From Prorocentrum cordatum (Eukaryota > Sar > Dinophyceae > Prorocentrales > Prorocentraceae): a stretch of 64,000 nt of DNA. This document shows positions 1 to 10,852 of the stretch, piece after piece. Below the pieces are notes generated by a model. That model was given only the letters and a program-made list of their open reading frames with translations. It did not search any database and had not been told where the DNA came from. Within the stretch, counting starts at the first letter, position 1, and each line of letters opens with the position of its first letter. Position numbers and translations under genes: made by a program. The DNA is taken from the NCBI GenBank assembly GCA_963575745.1, contig CAUYUJ010016360.1, positions 245,001-309,000 on the forward strand, written 5' to 3'.

Positions 1-137
1 CGATTATAAAAAACCAGCCGCGGGCTGGAAAACTATTTTTTATCGTTCTCCTCCAGTCAGAAAAGTATGCAGAAATCGCAGAAAACTATTTTTTAATGGT
101 TCTCTCCCATTGTTTATTAATCGTCATCCCGCATTAT
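1..137. repeat. Dispersed repeat R1, copy 1
   Basis: This stretch closely matches 7970-8106. Shared blocks include GCCGCGGGCTGGAAAACTAT, TCTCCTCCAGTCAGAA, TATGCAGAAAT and TTTATTAATCGTCATCCCGC. The copies differ by scattered substitutions and short indels. The element is AT-richer than its surroundings and has no long open frame. It may be a non-autonomous transposon or a fragment of one; this copy is cut by the window edge. No gene is seen from 138 to 779. Confidence 0.8.
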
Positions 138-779
138 GTTTTGGGGGATCTGGTTTGGAGGCAGCCTGGAGGGACGGGGGGCTTGAGATGTCCCATGTGG
201 GAAGGCTCAGGACCCGGCTTCTATTCAGAACACAGTGATTATTTCAGTGTGCTCTTCGGCGTGAGATCCCGCGTCCTTTTGAGGAAAAGGCATCGCTGCC
301 AGACGCATCCGTTCCATCTGCGCAGCATGTATCAACATGAAGCGGCCTCCACATGTCAGTCATGTGCGGCCATCCTTCGAGTGGTGCGGTTGGCACGCTT
401 TAGTAGTCAGACTCGAGCGTCAAGGGGCGCTCACGCGAAAAAGGTCAGTGCCCACGCGCGCCTGTGTCATTCGGCCCAGTCGCAGAGGATGTAACAGCTG
501 CGGCGTGTTCGTGGCCCTTCAGGCCTCGCTTCCGTCTTCATCATGCCAGGATTACGCCCCCTCCATCCGCGTGACGCGTACAGGCTAGCCAATAGAGAAC
601 AGCTGATGCGACATGTTCACAGGGTACCCCCTGGAGTCCAGGCACAAGTCTGTCCGACACTGTGGGCCTTCCAGAAGACCAGCCAGTTGTCAAGAGATTC
701 CCAGTCGCTGCAACCCCGTTACCCGATGACCCCGCGGCCGCAAACAATGTTCAGGCTTTCTTGCACAAGCGTCTGAAAT

Positions 780-1445
780 GCCTCTCGGAGTGTCTTGGAA
801 GCTTTCTGGAGGCCTCTTGGAGCGTCTTGGGGGCATCTCGGCGGGCCCAGGGCCGCCTTTGAGCGTCTTGGGTACCTCGGGGATCCGCTCGAGGCATCTT
901 GGGGGTCTCTTAGAAACCTCTTGGAAGCATCTTGGGCGCCTCGTGGGGCCGTCTGGGCGCCTCTTTGGGCCCCCTTGGGGCGCTCTTGGGAGCCTCAGGG
1001 GCTCTCTTGGGCCATCTTGGAGGAGATCGATCAAAGAAGGGGGGGTCCTTAATTCGAGCCCCCCCATCGGGAGTCTCAAACATTGCTTCTGGAGGCGCTC
1101 TTGGAGCGCTCTTGGGAGCTCTTGGGCGCTCTCGGGGCCGTCTTGGGGCTCTGTTGAGCCTCTCTTGGGGCCCTCTTGGGCCATCTTGGAGCCATCATGA
1201 GGCTTCGGATGGCCATCGGACGCGAACAGGCGAGAAAGCAAACCACATTGATTTGCCCAAGGTTTTGAAGGATTTGGGCCCCTCGGGGCCTCCTTGGGAA
1301 GCTATTTGGCCACTCGGGGCCGTCTTGGAGCGTTCTGGGGGGCTCGTGGAGCATGTTGGGAGCCATCTTGAAGTGTTATCTTGAGCCATCTAGGAGGTCA
1401 CCGTGGGCTTTCCGAGGCCCTCTTGGAGCCGTCTTGGGCCATCTT
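780..1445. repeat. Degenerate CTTGG-type tandem repeat
   Basis: The stretch is built from variants of a 12-15 base phrase such as GGCGCTCTTGGGAGC, GCATCTTGGG and GTCTTGGAGC repeated for over 600 bases. Open frames on both strands (for example 778-1200 plus and 690-1241 minus) are by-products of the repeat and the high GC. Isolated relatives of the phrase occur near 4590-4640. I see no gene here or in 1446-1671. Confidence 0.6.
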
Positions 1446-1671
1446 GGACGCTCCAGTTGCTCGCCGAACCCCCCGTCCAGGTCCAGGGGAGGGGGGAGGG
1501 GGTTCGGGGTCAGGACACCCTCCTAGATAGCAAGCCGTCTAGCTTACTCCCGCCCGCCCTCCCAACATATAAGTAATACAGTAATACCCGAGCCTCAGCA
1601 TGTTAAGCGCTTGTCTTTGGATGGGCAGCTACTAGGAACCACAACCGACCCCATGTGCTCGACGCTGGGGC

Positions 1672-1860
1672 GAGATGCGCCACGCGTGCCAGGCGCGCCA
1701 CGCGCGTCAGGCATCCCTAGGGCCCGAGCGTGCCAGGCACGCCTGGTGCGCCAGATGCGCTACGTGCTCCGCGTGCGCCAGATGTGCCGCAGACTCCAGC
1801 CGCACCAGGTGCGCCACGTTTGGGGCACGTGCAGAGTGTGTCAGGTGCGCCTGCGCACGT
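1672..1860. repeat. Degenerate GTGCGCCA-type tandem repeat
   Basis: About twenty degenerate units around GTGCGCCAG / CGTGCCAGGC follow each other, with many HhaI-like GCGC cores. No unit is exact, so this is an old array. The following stretch 1861-2500 carries a 188-codon open frame (1881-2447, plus) with no recognisable domain and a competing open frame on the other strand; I do not call it a gene. Confidence 0.55.
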
Positions 1861-2499
1861 GACAGCACACATGGGGAGGCATGTCGACTTCCACTATACG
1901 CGTCGAACCAGTGCCCATCATTGTGTCTGGTGGGCCTGCGCACAGCAGGCCATACGCCACCACCCCACGAACACAACTCACGACTTTTTGCCCCAAAGTG
2001 TATTTCGTATGGTTGTTTGACGGATGGTGGGGCGGGGCGCATCGGGTTGGCCGCGCACGCTCCAAATTTGGAGGCAGAGTGGTTTTGTATTATTTTATGG
2101 CAGGGATGGTTGTGGGGGAGCATGGCGTTCTCATTGTTCCTGGCTGGCTGCCGGTCGCCTCGGGGAGGGGGTGTATATTATTAGGGGACAGTGATAGCCC
2201 CTCCACGAAGGGGAAGAAGGGGTTTGGAAGCGGAGCCTCCCTAGACCACCTACGCCCAGAGAGCTGGTGGCATTCCACAGCAGCAGCGTCCCATTGGGCC
2301 GTATGCGTAACCATACACCAGTACATAGTTGCGCTTATGGGCGAGACAGTGAGCTCAGAAGTCGACGACAGAATGAGGATCACATTTGAGACAATGGGGA
2401 GCTCACCAACGTATGGTCAGGTCGCCAGTGTTCAGAGTATCGCCTGACGTATCCCCATACCCACTACTTCGCCGCTACGAAAGTTCAGCCAAAATTCAA

Positions 2500-3170
2500 C
2501 GCCTCCCGTTAGGCGACGGGGCCCCAGTACAACGTTGGCAGTGGGCCCGTTAGACCGCGGGGCCCCAGTACAATGCTCGGTTGAAGCATTTTTCGCTCCA
2601 GTCTCGGGCGGCACCGCCCATTCGAAATCGAGCCCGCGGGTTTCGAAATCCAGTCGAGCTCGTTTTGGGGGGGAAGTCCTAGGCGAAAGCCACATTTCGA
2701 AATCGAGCCCGAGGGTTTCGAAATCCAGTCGAGCTCGTTTTTGGGAGGAAGTCCTAAGCGAAAGTTGCATTTTCGAGTTTTCGGGTCGGGGCTTTTAAAT
2801 TTTTCAATGCCAAACGGTGTGGCCATTTCGAAACGGCGGTTTCGAAAAACGGTTCGCTTGATACGTTTGATACGTCCTCGAAAAACGATTTCGAACGATT
2901 TCGAAACTTTCGGGATCGATTTTGAAATGGCGCCCCCGCCTAGGACCTCCGCAAACATAGAATTCGAAACCTTTCTGCTTCGATTTCGAAATGGCGCTCC
3001 CGCACAGGACTTCCTCTACCATAGAAATCGAAACCTTTCTGCCTCGATTTCGAAATGGCGCTCCCGCGCAGGGCTTCCTGCAAAATGAGGTTCGGCATTT
3101 GTTCCGTTCGAACTCGAAATGGCGCTCCCGCCCAGGACTTCCTCCAAAACAGAATTCGAAACCATCGTAG
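2500..3170. repeat. TTCGAA-rich nested tandem repeats
   Basis: Three repeat sets lie in series. Two copies of CCGTTAG...GGGGCCCCAGTACAA lie at about 2506-2575. Two copies of a unit of about 75 bases starting ATTCGAAATCGAGCCC lie at about 2619-2768. Four copies of a unit of about 63 bases lie at about 2920-3165, each with TCGAAATGGCGCTCCCGC and AGGACTTCCTC. All share TTCGAA-containing words, so the sets probably arose from one ancestral unit. From 3171 to 3717 I see nothing further. Confidence 0.75.
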
Positions 3171-3717
3171 GCACGGGGGTGCTAGCGTCAAGGTGATTAT
3201 CGGCGCTCGGCTGCTCATAGGTTCTGTGGTGCTCTCAGGCTTTGGAGTGATGCTACCGGCCGTCGTGGTGTTCATAACCAATGTGATGCTCAGGCGTTGT
3301 TTAGCTGAAAACACAAAACGGGTCAAAACTTTCGTAGCGCCGATGTAGGCATGGATATTCCAGCCCCACCAGCTCACCCTCCCGGGTGGGGATCGGCCAC
3401 GGGAGTCCCGAAGGAGCCAGCATGTATGATCCAGGGTTGCACCCCCCGCCCCAAATGCAGACAGTCGGCCCGGATTAGTAGGTCGACCCTGCCAAGTCAA
3501 GGGTACCCTTGTGTCCTGCGTCTCGCGACTCGTGCTTCCTGCATTCCTGTGGCAAGCAACGTGGCCCTCGGAAGGGTCTCGTGTCCCCTCGCGTGTCCTG
3601 TCCAGTCGAGTCCGACTGCAAGGGATCGACCCCCTCCTCCCTTCCCGCTGGATGGGTACGCCCGTGAGCCTCACGACGGCCTCCCACATGGGATCGCTCT
3701 CCCCCGTGGCCGTCGTG

Positions 3718-3833
3718 GCAGGAGCAGGAGCAGGAGGAGAAGGAGGAGGAGGAGGAGGACGAGGAGGAGGAGGAGAAGCAGGAGCAGGAGCAGGAGGAGG
3801 AGGAGGAGCAGGAGGAGGAGGAGGAGGAGGAGG

Positions 3834-3875
<42 letters not shown>

Positions 3876-4010
3876 AGGAGGACGAGGACGAGGAGAAGGA
3901 GGAGGAGGAGGAGGAGCAGGAGGAGGAGGAGGAGGAGGAGGAGGAGCAGGAGCAGGAGGTGGAGCAGGAGGAGGAGGAGGAGGAGGAGGAGGAGGTGGAG
4001 GAGCAGGCGG
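3718..4010. repeat. (GGA/GCA)n trinucleotide microsatellite
   Basis: An almost uninterrupted run of GGA triplets with GCA substitutions fills nearly 300 bases. The Gly/Ala, Arg/Ser or Glu-rich open frames crossing it on both strands are consequences of the period-3 repeat and carry no domain. Confidence 0.95.
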
Positions 4011-4026
4011 CCCCCGTTTGCGTGGC

Positions 4027-4262
4027 GTGGCGGCGGCGGCCCGTGCTCCCGCCCTTCGGCGGATGCCCTCTGTCGGCGTGGGCGTCGCCATCGGCGGCGG
4101 CGGCGGCGTCGTCGTCGTCGTCGGCGTCGGCGTCGGCGTCGGCGTCGGTCGCAGCAGCGGCGGCGGCGACGGCGGCGTCGCGGGCGGCGTCGGCGGCGGC
4201 GGCTGTGGCGTCATCGACGACTGCGTCGTTGTTGTCGTCGTCGTCGTCGTCGTCGTCGCGTC
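4027..4262. repeat. (GGC/GTC)n trinucleotide microsatellite
   Basis: A second period-3 tract of GGC and GTC triplets follows the purine-rich tract after about 20 bases. The minus strand reads as GCC/GAC. From 4263 to 5433 no gene is recognisable; the sequence is GC-rich with scattered CTTGGG-like words. Confidence 0.95.
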
Positions 4263-5433
4263 GTCGCCGTACCCCCCCATCCAATTTGCTGTGGGGGGGG
4301 GCCGTGGAACCCTGGGGCCCATCCCATCTGGGGCGTGGGGGGGGGGGTCTGTGAACATCGACACAGGACCATGGATTCCAGCCCAGGTGTGCAAGTTGGC
4401 CTCTGGGGCCTAGGCAACTCCTGTGGGGGCAGGATCGTTGACGAGATGCTCAAGGGTGGTGCCTTCTTGAGGAAAGCCGTGGGGATACCGTGGCAGCTTC
4501 TTGGGACCTCCTGCGGTATGTTGAGGCCTGTCCAGGCCCTTGCGGCCCTGCAGTCGTCCTGGCGGGTGATCTCGCCTCCGGCTCCCGTGAGGCTCTTCGG
4601 GCCCCGGTGGGGGCCTCTTGAGAGCCCCGTAGAGGCCTCCTGGAAGTTCCCCGGGGCCTCGGGGTTGTCTTTCCAGAGCTCCTGTCGTCGCATGTTTCTG
4701 GCGGGCGATGTTGCTTTGTTTCAGGCTGCTTTGCTTCAGGCCCCAGAACCCTCACGGAACGGTCCAGTTCGAAAAATGCAGCACAGAGATGGGGTCCAAG
4801 TCTCTTGTCGAGTTGATTTACGGCATTGTCGTTTTATGAAGCGTGTTGGTTGCTTGTCCAGAGCGTCGGTGTCGTTGAGGCAGATATTAGGGCTGGCAGG
4901 GGGCGTCTTCAGACCGTTTCGGGGGCCCTATTGTCCCCTCCCTGTTGGCCCCTCCGGTGCCGTGTTGGCCCGGTTTTGGCAATTTTTATTAATTCGTCTT
5001 GCGGTCGCTATGTTTTTCCACACGACGGCCCTTCGTCGGTTTTTCTGTTAACGTGAACCGTCCATGGGGCACTATGGGATGGCCTCGTCATTGCTGGGAG
5101 GGTGTCTGGTGCAGACGGAAGGCCGTCTGGCGGCGTTCTGGAGGCCATCTTGAGCCCTTCTTCAAGTGTGGAAGCGCGAAGCTATTGTGTTGCTGACCTG
5201 GCTTTACAAGTGTTTCTCGCCATAGGGTCCTGCGTTCGTCGGACGACGGCGAGCGCCAACGGGGGCCCAGGGATCCCTCCCCCTCGTTTGCACGACGAAG
5301 GCACTCTTCTGTTCTCTGCCTGCCTCTTTCCGCCCTTTTCTGCCTCCCTGCGCTCTCTTGGAGGTGCCCGTCGCCAACCCGTCGAGGCCTGCCCTGGGAA
5401 TCGGCTGTCTTGCTCGTCGACCGCCCAGCCGTT

Positions 5434-5503
5434 GCACACACACACACAGACACACAACACACACACATACACACACATACACACAACCCACACACGCACA
5501 CGT
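5434..5503. repeat. Imperfect (AC)n microsatellite
   Basis: This is a dinucleotide CA tract with G, T and C interruptions. It is alternating purine-pyrimidine and therefore able to adopt Z-DNA. Confidence 0.9.
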
Positions 5504-5710
5504 CGGTCGCGAACTCCGAACCCCATCCTCGCCGATCAGCGACTCGGGCAACTGGATGGGCGGCGGGGTGCAGTGTTCGGAACGTCTCCAGCACGCGGCA
5601 GAACGCGAAGGGCCGTCCCCGCCTCCCACCGATGCAGGGGCATCGATGGCTGGCGGGGGCAGGGGCTCGGACGTCGCCGCCGAAGACCTCTCACTCCCAT
5701 CCTCACCCCC

Positions 5711-5838
5711 CCTCCTCTTCCTCCTGCTCCTCCTCCTCCCCCTCCTCCTCCTCCCCCTCCTCCTCCTCCTCCTCCTCCTCCTCCTCCTCCTCCTCCTCCT
5801 CCTCCTCCTCCTCCTCCCACCTCCTACCTCCTCCTCCT
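5711..5838. repeat. (TCC)n microsatellite
   Basis: Nearly pure TCC/CTC triplets. From 5839 to 6943 the sequence is very GC-rich (above all 6090-6420) with overlapping open frames in most phases but no conserved motif, so I assign no gene. Confidence 0.95.
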
Positions 5839-6943
5839 AGCGAAGGGGTAGAGCGCTCAGGAGCCCACGCCCGCGCCCCCTGAGCACTCTGCCCCTTCCC
5901 CGGGGGGTCACGGGCAAGAGCATTTTGCGATGGCCCCCAGGCCCGAAAGGCGGCCCCTGGAGGCCGAAGGGAAGGGAAAGCCCACCGCGATTGGAGACCT
6001 CACGCCGTCGGATGTCTGGGCCCGCCCCCTCTTCCTCGTCCTCGCCCCCTCTGATGGCGCCGCAGCGCTTCTGCACGGGCGATGCGCTTCGCCGTGGAGC
6101 CCGACCCTCTCCACGCCGACCGGCGCCGATGCCTCGGCGATCGCGGCGCGACCCGGCTCCGGTCCGGGGAGGCCTCCAGCTCAGCAGGAGCCCGCCCCCG
6201 CGCGCCGCCGCGCGCGGCCCTCCTCTTCCGCAGCAGCCCCCCCCCCCGCCCGCGGGCGGCGCCCCCGCGCGCCCCCGCCGCCAATGGAGCCGTGACGCCC
6301 GCGCGCGGCACGCGCGCGGGGGCCGTGGAGGCGCCGAATGGGGCGCCGCGCGTGCGCGCTCGCCGCGCTGCTGGCGGGCGCCCAGGCGCCGCCGCCCTTT
6401 GCGTGAGGTCGGGCACGTCCCTCCAGAGGAGAAGCACTCAAAGTTGTCAAAAAAAAGTCGAGGGGCGATCTGCTGACTATGTTTGGCTGATTATGTGGGG
6501 ATGTTCTGTTGCCTACTCTTTTCGTTCTCGTCCAGGATCCGCCCGCAGGAGGGCATGCCCGACCTGGGGTCAGGGGCAGCGTCGGGTTCGAGGAGGATCG
6601 GCTCGGGGGCGAGCTCGGGGACCCTGGCGCCGCAATGGTTTTCGCAATGGGCGAGGCCGCCCTGTTGCGGGCTCTTATAAGGGCCCTCACCGATGGATGC
6701 GGCTCGAAAGAGGCAGCAGAGAGATTGGGTCCAGGGCTCCGGTTGTGATCGTTCGCGAGGTCGTAGTTTCTCGCTGATTTCGGGGAATGCTTCGGGTTAC
6801 AGGTATTCTGGTGTTTTCGTCTGTGCTCGACAGCTCCCCAGTCTCGGGATGCTCTCCAGCGGCTGCGCCTCGCCGAGAGGCATCCATGGGTGCCCCGATC
6901 ATCCCAAACGGCCGCCGGAGACCCAAGGTACGACCGAGTAGAC

Positions 6944-7110
6944 GAGATTTCTTAATAAAAGGGAGGGGGTCTGGACCCTCCAAGACAAAACACTTCAGAC
7001 CTCCCCCGTGGGAGAACCCTCCAAAACATCGTCCCCAGACCCCCCAGGCCCTCCAAGATAGCCTGGAAGAGACCCCCCCCGAAATGAGACCCTCCTCCCT
7101 TCATTACAAA
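6944..7110. repeat. Dispersed inverted-repeat element R6, copy 1
   Basis: GATTTCTTAATAAAAGGGAG near the left end is imperfectly complementary to CCCTCCTCCCTTCATTACAAAG near the right end. The right part (GAAATGAGACCCTCCTCCCTT) closely matches 62708-62729, where a second copy has a near-perfect inverted repeat. Probably a small foldback element. Confidence 0.55.
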
Positions 7111-7151
7111 GTCCTCGCCGACAGGGAGGGATCGGGAACGCATCGACCCCG

Positions 7152-7254
7152 ACCCCGACCCCGACCCCTCCTCCGCCTCCTCCTCCTCCTCCGCCTCCTC
7201 CTCCGCCTCCTCCTCCTCCTCCTCCTTCTCCTCCTCCTCCCCCTCCTCCTCCGA
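7152..7254. repeat. (CTC)n microsatellite
   Basis: CCGACC repeats lead into CTC/CTT triplets over about 100 bases. Confidence 0.9.
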
Positions 7255-7319
7255 TACCCCCCCGCCGCCCACGAACAAATCACGACGGGAGGTTTTTCTA
7301 TGTTTTCGGCCTCTTGGGG

Positions 7320-7432
7320 GCCCCTACAGGGCCTCGGGACCGTCAAAAAACGACTCAGGAGGAAAAACCGGTCCTGGGGAATGGGTCCAAACCTCTGGGG
7401 GTCGACGTCATGAAAAAATCATGACGTCGGGG
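7320..7432. repeat. Dispersed repeat R10, copy 1, with a perfect hairpin
   Basis: The block GGACCGTCAAA...ACTCAGGAGGAAAA...GGTCC...GGGTCCAAACCTCTGGGG corresponds to 25725-25832. At its right end 7403-7413 and 7419-7429 form a perfect 11-bp inverted repeat (CGACGTCATGA / TCATGACGTCG) around five A residues. The second copy keeps the flanking words but not the hairpin. Confidence 0.65.
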
Positions 7433-7567
7433 GTCTGGGGAGGTTGTTGCGTGTGCCCGACGCGGGTTCAATGCGGAATCGGCGCGGATCCGGTGCAGAT
7501 GCGACCCAGATCCGACGCGGGCTCGACGCTGACTCAACGCGGGCAGCCTCGCGACAGGGGGGCAATG

Positions 7568-7568
7568 C

Positions 7569-7631
<63 letters not shown>

Positions 7632-7638
7632 CTGATGC

Positions 7639-7695
<57 letters not shown>
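7568..7695. repeat. (GAT)n microsatellite
   Basis: A tract of about 40 GAT triplets with two GCT interruptions. It reads as poly-Asp, poly-Met or poly-His/Ile depending on the frame, which are artefacts. Confidence 0.97.
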
Positions 7696-7696
<1 letters not shown>

Positions 7697-7712
7697 GAAA
7701 TTGCCGGGGGTC

Positions 7713-7980
7713 GTGTTCACGCGGCGGCGCCCAGAATGATGCGTAGAAAGCCGGGGCTCCGGTCGGGAACAGACTGTTTGATCGTTCCCCCCCGCCCTCC
7801 TCGGGCGCGCGCCTGGACGGTCGACGGGCCAGACGGAGCCGAAGCGAAGCGGAAGCCGGAGGTGCGGAAATGGTTTTGTGAATCGTTCCACCCACATGTT
7901 TCATTAATGGAGGATGACGATTAAGAAATGACCAGGGGTCGTGTTCACGCGGCGGCGCCCGGGATGACGATTAGAAAAAT
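7713..7980. repeat. Direct repeat flanking the left edge of R1 copy 2
   Basis: GGGGTCGTGTTCACGCGGCGGCGCCC occurs at about 7708-7732 and again at about 7934-7960, each followed by a similar GATGA...TTAGAAA / GATG...GTAGAAA word. The second copy abuts dispersed repeat R1. Confidence 0.7.
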
Positions 7981-8106
7981 ACCGGCCGCGGGCTGGAAAA
8001 CTATTTTTTTGATTGTTCTCCTCCAGTCAGAACATTATGCAGAAATAGCAGAAAATTTCATTTGTAATCGTTATCTTCCTTTTTTATTAATCGTCATCCC
8101 GCATTC
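7970..8106. repeat. Dispersed repeat R1, copy 2
   Basis: Second copy of the element at 1-137, ending in the shared TTTATTAATCGTCATCCCGCATT. Sequence identity drops on both sides, so the element is about 135-140 bases long. From 8107 to 8754 I see no gene; a short internal duplication of AAGTTCGACGA lies at about 8290-8360. Confidence 0.8.
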
Positions 8107-8754
8107 ATCGTCATCTTACACTCGGCCAGCTCAGTGGGGCCTTGCTGGTTCGCCGGCGGGGGCACGAAGGCGATCGCACTTCGCGCATCGCGGCCCAGGC
8201 TGCCGGAGGGCTGCCCGTCCTCCGAGGGGTGGCGCGAGGACGCGAGGTCGCGACATGAACTGCGTGTTGCGCATCGCGGAGCGCGATGCGCAAAGTTCGA
8301 CGATACACTTGTTTTGCGTCGCCCGGGGCGAGTGGCGCGAAGTTCGACGACACACGAAACATCGGGCACGAATCGGCGATACATCGCCGATCAATCGGCG
8401 ACAGGCCCCCGATAGCGAGCCCCCTGATATCCGACGTTACAAAAAATACAACATCGCAAAAGATCACGCCCGCAGCCCCAGACCCCATGTTTCGACGTCA
8501 TTTTTTGAGCCGGCTCGTAGGGCCTGATGCCGACCGAAAACGCCCGCTGTGAAAAAGATGCAACGCCGGGATCTCAGGGCCGCGGGTTCGTGGGCAGGGT
8601 GAGCCATCGGGCCCCTTAGTGGCGCTCGATGAGCGATTGGAGGTCGATGCGTCCCCCTGTGAGCCGATCCCCCCCCTGACCTCCTGGGGAGCCCGCGCCG
8701 TCGCCGTCGTCGCCCGCCGCCACCGCCGCCGTCGTCGCCGCCGTCGCCGTCTCG

Positions 8755-8945
8755 GAAGAGCCTGTCGAGACAATGGCGGCCCCCTCTGGCGTTCCTCGTC
8801 CCTGTTGGGCCTCCTGGAGGCGCCTCTTCGCCACGGCCGGATCCGCTGCGATGAATCGTACCCGCATGCAGCCCGGGAGGGGTCTCTCGGGACAGACTTG
8901 GGCCGGGCGGGAGAGCCGCCACTGTCTCAACCGGCGGCCCTCGTC
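8755..8945. repeat. Dispersed repeat R3, copy 1
   Basis: Words TCGAGACAATGG, GGGCCTCCTGGAGGC, CGCCACGGCCGGATCCG and GGGCCGGGCGGGAGAGCCGC recur in the same order at 28187-28395 and, for the left half, at 50945-51065. This is a dispersed repeat of about 200 bases without an open frame of its own. Confidence 0.65.
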
Positions 8946-9099
8946 TCCGGCGTCGCCGTTGTCTTTCGAGTGCGTGGGCCCCTGAGCCCTTTCCCCCCAT
9001 TGGGACGGGCAGTCTGCCCGAGCTGCAGACAGCCTCCGTTGGCCGAGGGCGCCAGAAGGCGAGCGGCTGTCGCGAGTGCTGGGCGCCGCCCGGACTTCA

Positions 9100-9265
9100 G
9101 GAGGGGAAAAACACACACAGACACAATTAATCCTCGATTCCCAAGAAAATATGGGAAAATATGGGAAGTGGGGGGGAAGACAGAAACCCAGAAAATATGG
9201 GAAAATATGGGGAATCATTCTATGTGTGTGTGTGTATCTATTTGTGTGTCCTGGGCCCCTTCATG
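9100..9265. repeat. Dispersed repeat R2, copy 1
   Basis: A CA-rich left end and a TG-rich right end bracket a core containing ATGGGAAAATATGGGAAGTG and a GGGGGGAAGA word. The same structure and core occur at 51705-51875. The left and right ends are partly complementary, so the element could fold back. Probably a small non-autonomous element. Confidence 0.7.
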
Positions 9266-9543
9266 AGCGGAGGGGCAGAGGCCCAGACATCCTCCGACTC
9301 TCCCCTCCGTGCAGTCCTCCGCCCCCGAGCTCCCGATGCCTTTCCCCAGGGGCCTCCCTGCCACGTCCTGTCGTCCGTCGCTCGGCCGTCGTCCTGGCGC
9401 CCTCCTGTCGTCGCGTCCTGCCGTCTCGCCCCGTTGTCGCATTTCGTCCGTCGTAAGCCGCTCGTCCGCCGTCCTGGCGTCCTGTCGTCCTGTGCCTCCC
9501 CCCCGCGGCTCCCTTCCGCCCCGCCCCGCCTAACCCCCGATGT

Positions 9544-9630
9544 CGTCGACGACCACGGCCACGACCACGACCAATACCATGACCACGACCACGACCACGA
9601 CCAAGACGACGACGCCGACGACGACGACCA

Positions 9631-9670
<40 letters not shown>

Positions 9671-9835
9671 CACGACGACGTTGGGCCGCGACGACGCCGA
9701 CCACGACGACGTTGGGCCGCGACGACGACCACGACCACGACCACGACGACGACCACGACCACGACGACGTCGACGATCACGACCACGACGACGTCGACGA
9801 TCACGACGACGACGATCACGACGACGACGACGACC

Positions 9836-9883
<48 letters not shown>

Positions 9884-9905
9884 TTGGGTCGCGACGACGA
9901 CGACG
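9544..9905. repeat. (ACG/ACC)n trinucleotide microsatellite
   Basis: About 360 bases of ACG and ACC triplets, with the unit GTTGGGCCGCGACGACG inserted twice and a related word at the end. Poly-Asp/His/Thr open frames across it are artefacts. Confidence 0.95.
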
Positions 9906-10206
9906 CGTGCGCGGAGGGAGGGGGCTCAGCGAGGGTGCGGCGTTGGCAGAACAGCGCGGCGTGCCCGCTGCGGCGAGCAGCGCAGCTCGTCGGGGCGCGG
10001 CGGCCACGACGCCATAGGTGCGTTCGCGCCATCTCTGTCTCGGCGGCGAGCGAGGGGGGGGGAGGTGAGAGAAGGGGAGGGCGGAAGGCGGCGGGTCTTC
10101 TCCCCAAGGCCCGAAACGGGGCAAAATCAGCCGTTTTGAACAAGGGGCGACGCCCGGATCTCAGGGCATGCGCAATAAGAAGGAGGAGGAGGAGGAGGGG
10201 CAAATA

Positions 10207-10482
10207 GGAAGAGCAGCAGCTGCAGCAGCAGCAGCAGCTGCATCCGTGTCCATCCGTGTCCAGCCCATCCGTGTCCATCCGTGGTGCCCCGGCTCAGGCC
10301 AGGCGCTCGCGGTGCCGAGGGCGTCAGGCGCCCGACAATCCTCCCAAGAGATTGGCGAGGGTGGCCGTGAGGAAGACGGGGGGGTGCGAGGGACGAGCGT
10401 CGCGTGCGTGTCTCCCCTCCTTCTCCGGCTTGGAAGCTTCCGACCAGCAGCTGCAGCAGCAGCAGCAGCAGCAGCAGAGGGG
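10207..10482. repeat. Two short (CAG)n tracts
   Basis: GCAGCAGCTGCAGCAGCAGC lies at about 10208-10240 and a longer pure CAG run at about 10447-10482, separated by unremarkable GC-rich sequence. Confidence 0.85.
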
Positions 10483-10726
10483 CTGCGGCCCAGGGCGCCG
10501 AGTAACAGCGCGCGCGCTCGGCGCCAGGCCTCCCGACTGCTGCGCGCGGGGCCGGCGGCGGCTGCCGGCGCCGCGGGCCGACCGCCGACCGCCGCCGCCG
10601 CCGCGTGTGTGTTTTCCGGGGCCTCCCGAGTGCGGAGAATGCCGCGGCGGTTGCAAAGGGGGTGCGGATGGGCTTGTTTTCCACCACCACCACCACCAGA
10701 AGTTGGAGGGAGGAAGGAGGTGGAGG

Positions 10727-10735
10727 ATGATGATA

Positions 10736-10787
<52 letters not shown>

Positions 10788-10852
10788 GGGGGAGGAGGAG
10801 GGGGAGGAGGAGGAGGAGGAGGAGGAGGAAGAAGAAGAGGGGGAGGAGGACC
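10727..10852. repeat. (GAT)n followed by (GAG)n microsatellite
   Basis: A GAT tract (about 10727-10786) passes directly into GAG/GAA triplets (to about 10850). From 10853 to 12060 I find no supportable gene; a (CTC)n run sits at 11424-11463. Confidence 0.95.

Noticed and set aside
1376-1400. Possible spliced-leader relic (TCTTGAGCCATC)
   Set aside because: Matches only a few bases of the reversed dinoflagellate spliced leader and lies in a CTTGG-rich repeat; no complete leader was found by eye.
1881-2447. 188-codon plus-strand open frame
   Set aside because: No recognisable motif, a competing minus-strand frame, and a start inside a degenerate repeat; not supportable as a gene.
2940-5051. 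Very long open frames on both strands (484, 566, 300 codons)
   Set aside because: They exist because GGA/GCA and GGC/GTC triplet repeats have no stops in several frames; they contain no domain outside the repeat.
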